A stretch of DNA of 64,000 bases from Flavobacterium covae. GTDB lineage: Bacteria > Bacteroidota > Bacteroidia > Flavobacteriales > Flavobacteriaceae. Position 1 is the first letter of the stretch. Every line of letters starts with the position of its first letter. The notes under the pieces are model-generated. The model worked only from the letters and a program-made list of their open reading frames with translations, searched no databases and was not told the origin of the DNA. Below are positions 59,223 to 64,000 of this stretch, piece after piece. The stretch lies in assembly GCA_019565575.1 (NCBI GenBank), contig CP067379.1:2232001-2296000 (forward strand). Reading direction: 5' to 3'. The position numbers and the translations under genes were made by a program.

Positions 59223-59270
59223 TTAATTGTATATATAAAAAAAATCAAGCTATTTTTAGCAATAAATTTC

Positions 59271-59353
59271 AGTATTCAATCGTTTTCAGATCAAGATAAC
59301 TTGTTTTATAGATAATATAAAAATATCGAATGAAAAAGATTGAATACTTTTTT
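59271..59353 (+). terminator. Long-loop terminator after the phosphohexomutase gene
   Basis: AGTATTCAATC (59271-59281) pairs with GATTGAATACT (59338-59348), followed by T. The loop is over 50 bases, so the assignment is moderate. Confidence 0.5.
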
Positions 59354-59587
59354 ATAATAAAATCGTAAAAGTTTGATTGTTTCTATTTTTTGAAAAAACA
59401 AAAAATTATAAGAAAATAAAATATTTGTTCTAAAAATATTTTTTAATAGTCTATTCTAAAAATCTTATCTCCGTTAGAAGTTAACTAAAAGTATAGTATT
59501 CTTTAAGATTAGAAAAACCGTTTCATAGAAAACCAAATAAAAACATAAAAAAAAATAGATAAATAAAAAAAAAATCCGCAAGTTTTA

Positions 59588-59595
59588 TATATTTG
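59588..59595 (+). promoter_or_regulatory. -7 promoter box of the amino-acid permease gene
   Basis: TATATTTG fits TAnnTTTG, about 30 bases before ATG 59627. Confidence 0.6.
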
Positions 59596-59626
59596 TTGAT
59601 CTTAATAAAAAAATCAATCAAAAAAT

Positions 59627-61301
59627 ATGTCATTAACACGATTATTTAGAAAAAAATCACTAGACGTAATCTTAAAACAGGGAGGTGATGGAGAACACTC
59701 AGGATTAAATAAAGTGTTAACAGTTAAAGATTTAACCTTTTTGGGATTGCAGCTATTATTGGAGGAGGTACTTTTTCAGCTATAGGTAATGCCTGTTTTT
59801 CAGGAGGACCAGGTGTAATCTTGTTATACATTATCTGTGCTATAGCCTGTGGTTTTACAGCTATGTGTTATGCTGAGTTTGCTTCAAGAGTTCCTGTTTC
59901 AGGTAGTGCTTATACCTATGCTTATGTCTCTTTTGGAGAATTGTTTGCCTGGATCATCGGTTGGGCATTATTAATGGAGTATTCAATAGGAAATATTTAT
60001 ATTGCTTTTTCATGGAGTGGATATTTCACCAATCTTTTAGAATCCTTCGGATTACATTTGCCAGAATGGCTAACAATAAACTATAAATCAGCACATGTAG
60101 CTTTTTTAGAAAATAAGACAGGAGAAGGATACTTAGCTTGGCAAAATGCTCCAGAAATAGCAGGATTAAAAATTATTTTTGATATGCCAGCCGTATTGAT
60201 AAACGTATTAATAACCTATTTAATTTATAGAGGAACCAGCGAGTCAAAAAATGTAAGCAATTTTATGGTATATCTAAAATTAGTTGTCATAGTACTAGTA
60301 ATAGTAGTTGGCGCATTTTATATAGATATTGATAATTGGACTCCTTTCATGCCCAATGGTTTTAAAGGTGTTATGGCAGGAGTTTCAGCCGTTTTCTTTG
60401 CATACATAGGTTTTGATGCCGTTTCTACTTTAGCAGAGGAGAGTAAGAATCCTCAACATGATTTACCCAGAGGAATGATTTATTCATTAGTAGTTTGTAC
60501 GATCGTATATATTATTTTAGCATTAGTATTGACTGGAATGGTAAAATATGACCTATTAGGAGTTAGTGATCCTTTAGCGGAAATTTTTGCATTAAAAGGA
60601 ATAAAGTGGATGTTGTTTATTGTATCCATTGCAGCAGTAGCAGCTATGACTAGCGTTATGTTAGTTTTTCAGATGGGACAACCTCGTATCTGGATGACCA
60701 TGAGTCGTGACGGATTAATGCCTAAACAATTTGCTTCCATACATCCAAAATACAAAACACCTGGATTTGCTACCGTGATTACAGGAATTGTTGTAGGATT
60801 GCCAATCTTTTTACAGATGAAAATTTTGTTCTAGATTTTACTAGCATAGGCACTCTTTTTGCTTTTGTGTTAGTTTGTGGAGGTGTTCTTATGTTAGCAC
60901 CTCATAATGACGAAGAAGCGAATGCTCCTACAAGAGGAAAATTTAGAATACCATATATAAATTCAAAATGGATTTTTCCAATTATAGTTATTTTATCTTT
61001 AGGAACTATAAACTTTCTATTACCTGATTATTTTAGCACCACACTCAGTTTAAATGAGGTTAATTTAGCAACAAACTTGCCTTTAATAGTATTTTTTATC
61101 TTTACTTTAATTATGACTGTTCTGTCTTTCTTAAAAAAATTATCACTTATACCTTTATTAGGATTAATATCTTGTTGTTATTTGTTAACAGGAATGGCAG
61201 TATCTAACTGGAAATGGTTTGGTATTTGGTTAGTAATAGGATTAGTTATTTATTTTTCATACGGATTTAAAAACAGCAAGCTTAATAAAAAGAAACTATA
61301 A
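59627..61301 (+). CDS. APC-family amino-acid permease (two frameshifts)
   Basis: Bridging two breaks gives about 558 residues with 12-14 membrane segments. After a short cytosolic N-terminus comes the substrate-site helix GIAAIIGGGTFSAIGNACFS, then MCYAEFASRVPVSGSAYTYA, AVFFAYIGFDAVSTLAEESK and RIWMTMSRDGLMPK. The consensus fits the cationic-amino-acid-transporter branch of the APC superfamily. One T is missing at each of the runs 59738-59742 and 60808-60812. The substrate is not determined. It is convergent with the glycosyltransferase gene, with a terminator and repeat element between. Confidence 0.87.
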
Positions 61302-61330
61302 AAATCTAAAACGAATATTAGAAAATCTAC

Positions 61331-61370
61331 AAAAAAAGTTGTTCTTATTTTTAGAGAACAACTTTTTTTA
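61331..61370 (+). terminator. Intrinsic terminator of the permease gene
   Basis: AAAAAAAGTTGTTCT pairs with AGAACAACTTTTTTT across a short loop. Confidence 0.85.
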
Positions 61371-61414
61371 TGGGTTAAATGAATACCCTCTATAAAAACA
61401 ATTAAAAGAATTGT

Positions 61415-61705
61415 CATACCATTTAAACTTTGAAATTTCCGCATAATACTATTTTTTACCTTGAGACTGTCCAAAAAGTTCGCAATCTTGTCATTTCGAC
61501 CAAAGGGAGAAATCACATTGTTTGATTTAGACACTATCCTACAAAAGCAACAAAAATTAATATTGGTTCTCGATGCGCTTTGCGCTCGAACTAACGATGA
61601 TTTCAATTATATACTTAACCGTTTGTTCGAGTTGTTTTTAAAATAAAAAAACAGATCGAGAATTTTACTTTTTAATCCAGTATATTTTAAGTTTAAATGG
61701 TATTA
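61415..61705. mobile_element. Long inverted-repeat element (MITE-like), copy 5
   Basis: The outer ends are CATACCATTTAAACTTTG on the left and AGTTTAAATGGTATT on the right, an inverted pair with core ATACCATTTAAACTT. GAGACTGTCCAAAAAGTTCG starts at 61463. About 50 bases present in copy 2 after GAGAAATCACAT are missing. It sits between convergent genes. Confidence 0.75.
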
Positions 61706-61722
61706 TTTTTTATAAAAAAACC

Positions 61723-62997
61723 TTACAAAATATCAACCAGTTTTTTTGTTAAATTTTTACGAGAATATTGTTGTAATCCTACAGCATATACCTTTAAATT
61801 GTTTTCTAAATAAGCATTAAAATACACTAATATCTTTTCTTTAAGAGATTCTTTTTCATTATAAGTAAAGAAACTACCTGTATTAGTGTCTGTTATAATA
61901 GATGCAAAATCAGAACCATTTGGACCAATAGCTATTATTGGTCGTTCAGAAACTATATATTCAAAAACTTTACCTGGAATAATACTTTTTGTTTCTTCAG
62001 AGTCTATTTCAATTAAAAGTAAAACTTGAGATTTTCGTTGATGTGCAACAGCCTCTTCATGGGAAACATAACCCAAATTATTTACAAACGAATCTAGATT
62101 AAAAGATTTTATAGAATTAAGAACTTCCTGACTAGTTGCACCAATTAGTTTTAATTCAAAATTCTTAGAAAAAATAGAATTTTCAATAGTTAAATCTTTT
62201 AAAACCTGCCATAAAATTTCAGGATTTCTATCGGATAGGAAAGAACCTATATGAGCTAATGAAAATTTTTCATCTAAAGTTTGTTTATTTATTCTTTCTA
62301 CATCATAACCATTTGTAATTATATGTATAGGCTTTGTTGTAATAGATTGAAATTCCTTTTTAGTAGTTGGACTAGTAACAATTAGTTCATCTGCCGTATT
62401 CATAACTTTATGTTCAAGTTTTTTATGTTTTTTAGCAGAACTCTTAGTTAATTTTAATGCCTTATGATAACCAATAGTTGTCCAAGGATCTCTAAAATCA
62501 GCTAACCACCTGATATTTAGTTTTTCCTTAAGTCCTAATCCGATTAAGTGTAGGCTATGAGGAGGGCCTGTAGTAATTATAGTATCTATATTGTTTTGTT
62601 GTATGTACTCAGATAAATAAGTAATAGAGGGGGTTACCCATAAAACACGTGCATCAGGAATAAATAAATTTCCTCTGATCCATAATAATAATTTTTGTAC
62701 TAATGATTGTTTTTTTTGTACGGGAATTATTCCAGAACTTATTTTTTTAGTACTATTTTTCGAAAAAAAAGAAGCCCATGTATAAGGTTCTATAATAGGT
62801 CTTTTTAGTATGGTTATAGTAGAAGATATTTCTTCTGTTAACTTTTTATCTAGTAAAGGATAAGTAGGGTTCTCAGGTACGTATACAATCGGGTCAATAT
62901 TAAAATCAGGTAAATATTTTACAAATTTCAACCATCTTTGAACGCCTGGACCACCAGCAGGAGGCCAATAATAAGTTATGATTAATACTTTTTTCAT
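61723..62997 (-). CDS. Glycosyltransferase, GT4-like
   Basis: The 424-residue protein starts MKKVLIITYYWPPAGGPGVQ and continues RWLKFVKYLPDFN, the donor-independent N-terminal Rossmann lobe of GT-B enzymes. TTGPPHSLHLIGLGLK (about 145-160), WLADFRDPWTT (about 166-176) and HIITNGYDVERI (about 226-237) precede the C-terminal lobe. There the nucleotide-sugar site is near SIIPGKVFEYIVSERPIIAI (about 341-360). It probably acts on cell-surface polysaccharide or glycolipid at the inner membrane. It is followed upstream by crcB and a YfhO-like gene on the same strand. Confidence 0.85.
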   Translation of the reverse strand: MKKVLIITYYWPPAGGPGVQRWLKFVKYLPDFNIDPIVYVPENPTYPLLDKKLTEEISSTITILKRPIIEPYTWASFFSKNSTKKISSGIIPVQKKQSLVQKLLLWIRGNLFIPDARVLWVTPSITYLSEYIQQNNIDTIITTGPPHSLHLIGLGLKEKLNIRWLADFRDPWTTIGYHKALKLTKSSAKKHKKLEHKVMNTADELIVTSPTTKKEFQSITTKPIHIITNGYDVERINKQTLDEKFSLAHIGSFLSDRNPEILWQVLKDLTIENSIFSKNFELKLIGATSQEVLNSIKSFNLDSFVNNLGYVSHEEAVAHQRKSQVLLLIEIDSEETKSIIPGKVFEYIVSERPIIAIGPNGSDFASIITDTNTGSFFTYNEKESLKEKILVYFNAYLENNLKVYAVGLQQYSRKNLTKKLVDIL

Positions 62998-63020
62998 TAC
63001 AATACTTTTTTTAAGAGGAG

Positions 63021-63391
63021 CTAATTTTTTACTAAATGAATACCTAAGTAAGTCATACCAAAACCAATGGCTATACTTAAAAAAGTATAGAAAAAAGCGA
63101 TTCCTATTTGATTATTTTGTAATAATTGAATAGTTTCATTAGAATAGGTAGAAAAGGTAGTAAAACCACCACATAGTCCAGTTATAAAAAAAAATCTCAA
63201 TTCGGTTGTATGATAAATTTGTTTTTCAAAATAACCAAAAAAAAGACCAATTAAAAAACAACCTATGCTGTTTACCATAAAAGTTCCAGTAGGAAAGCCA
63301 CTTATAACAAACCGATTAAAAAAAGAGAGGCTAGGTAGCGTAAAATACTACCTATCCCTCCTCCAAGTCCTATATAAAATATTGATTTCAG
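63021..63391 (-). CDS. crcB: Fluoride channel CrcB/Fluc (one frameshift)
   Basis: Bridging one break gives about 123 residues with four membrane helices. GLGGGIGSILRYLAS and SGFPTGTFMVNSIGCFLIG begin the protein, and GLCGGFTTFSTYSNETIQLL is the conserved GGxTTFSTF pore signature. CrcB exports fluoride passively as a dual-topology dimer. One T is missing (A7 at 63318-63324 on the plus strand). No ATG is suitably placed; a CTG at 63389-63391 overlapping the stop of the upstream gene is the best start candidate, and no fluoride riboswitch is visible. Confidence 0.85.
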
Positions 63392-64000
63392 TTTATTGAT
63401 TTCTTTTTAATTAAATAAATACCTCCTATGATAAGTCCTATCATTAGAATAAAGCTTATTAATGCTATAATGCTACCTGTTTTTACAACTTGAGGTTCAA
63501 ACTTAAATTCTATACTATGTTTACCAGCAGGAATAGGCAAGCCTCTTAGAATATAATCTACACGATAATGATCAACTAATTTTCCATCTATATAAGCATT
63601 CCAACCTTTGCCATAATAGATTTCAGAAAATACAGCAAAACCATTTTTTGGATTTATAGACTCATATTTTAGATCATTTGATTTGTATGATTGTAACGTA
63701 ATTTTAGCATTTTCGTTTGAAATAGTTTTAGTCTCTTTAAGCTGTTGACTTTTTTCGGAAACAGTATTTAAAATAGCAACTGATCTTGAATTAAAGTTGC
63801 TTAGACTTTTCATTTCTTCATCTGCTGATTTAACGAATTTAATTGATTTTACAAACCAAGCATTACCATTTGCTTGTTGATTACGAATAGGAAATTGTTC
63901 TCCTTTTTCATTTTTTTGTATTAAATATTTTACATTGAGCATATTTAACACTTCTATATTATTTTTTGCAATTTGATAATCAAAAAGCTCTTGCATTCTT
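63388..64000 (-). CDS. YfhO-like membrane protein, C-terminal fragment
   Basis: The gene enters from the right edge, so only about 204 C-terminal residues are visible. The soluble part contains NMLNVKYLIQKNEKG and YYGKGWNAYIDGKLVDHYRV, then LPIPAGKHSIEFKFEP. A final membrane segment (GSIIALISFILMIGLIIGGI) follows with a KKK tail. This matches the C-terminal region of large YfhO-type integral membrane proteins, linked in some bacteria to lipoteichoic acid or polysaccharide glycosylation. It overlaps the crcB start. Confidence 0.75.
   Translation of the reverse strand, partial: RMQELFDYQIAKNNIEVLNMLNVKYLIQKNEKGEQFPIRNQQANGNAWFVKSIKFVKSADEEMKSLSNFNSRSVAILNTVSEKSQQLKETKTISNENAKITLQSYKSNDLKYESINPKNGFAVFSEIYYGKGWNAYIDGKLVDHYRVDYILRGLPIPAGKHSIEFKFEPQVVKTGSIIALISFILMIGLIIGGIYLIKKKSIN

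Larger units (their letters stand above)
59223..59626. other. Intergenic stretch with terminator and promoter box
   Basis: It contains the hairpin at 59271-59353, long A/T tracts and the permease promoter box at 59588. No gene is visible. Confidence 0.55.

Noticed and set aside
2147..63324. Widespread programmed frameshifting as a biological system
   Set aside because: Breaks lie at different positions in unrelated genes, mostly in simple A/T runs with no shared stimulatory structure; sequencing error explains them more simply, dnaX being the only plausible exception.

Overview
The window is an AT-rich chromosomal segment of a member of Flavobacteriaceae, most likely the genus Flavobacterium. 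The evidence is the type IX secretion gene porQ next to cmk, a leucine-rich protein with a C-terminal type IX sorting domain, repeated Bacteroidetes -7 promoter boxes (TAnnTTTG) in front of genes, almost no Shine-Dalgarno sequences, a DnaX without the usual zinc cysteines, and protein sequences that resemble Flavobacterium throughout. Most of the window is core housekeeping sequence. I see no tRNA, rRNA, CRISPR array, prophage, transposase or defence island.

Layout. 1-3.8 kb: YehS-like fragment, TerB-like protein, a conserved Bacteroidetes protein, an MBL-fold hydrolase and a small membrane protein. 3.8-5.57 kb: a non-coding block with a short inverted-repeat element and three tandem copies of a structured RNA unit on the minus strand, each with its own promoter box; two have their own terminator hairpin. 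5.57-24.1 kb: rdgB, uvrD/pcrA-type helicase, a His-rich small protein followed by a TonB receptor, prolyl oligopeptidase, ffh, folD, acetyltransferase, alanine dehydrogenase, tsaE, alpha/beta hydrolase, M48 lipoprotein protease and an MFS permease. 24.2-36.8 kb: lon, porQ, cmk, nucleoside permease, rpsA, the sorted LRR protein, pyrR-pyrB and a small conserved protein. 37.6-45.8 kb: an acidic protein, a deoxyhypusine-synthase-like enzyme and speA in one minus-strand cluster, then aroB, proline dehydrogenase, rnz, pdxH and the RNase P RNA gene rnpB. 45.9-64 kb: dnaX, clpB, the glycerol operon glpK-glpD-glpF, an ECF sigma factor, nth, bcp, acpH, a phosphohexomutase, an amino-acid permease, a glycosyltransferase, crcB and a YfhO-like membrane protein running off the end.

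Genes that work together: glpF-glpK-glpD take up and oxidise glycerol; pyrR and pyrB belong to pyrimidine synthesis; speA and the deoxyhypusine-synthase-like protein form a polyamine cluster without an agmatinase between them; Ffh, PorQ and the LRR protein belong to export.

Eighteen genes are broken by a total of about 27 single-base indels. Correcting one base restores the family sequence in every case. Nineteen are missing bases, nearly all in A/T homopolymers, and eight are extra bases, five of which occur at the same hexamer (CTGAAG read as CTGGAAG). This pattern looks like consensus sequencing error rather than decay, so I annotate these genes as single CDSs spanning the breaks. The dnaX break at a run of ten A is the one case where genuine slippage is plausible.
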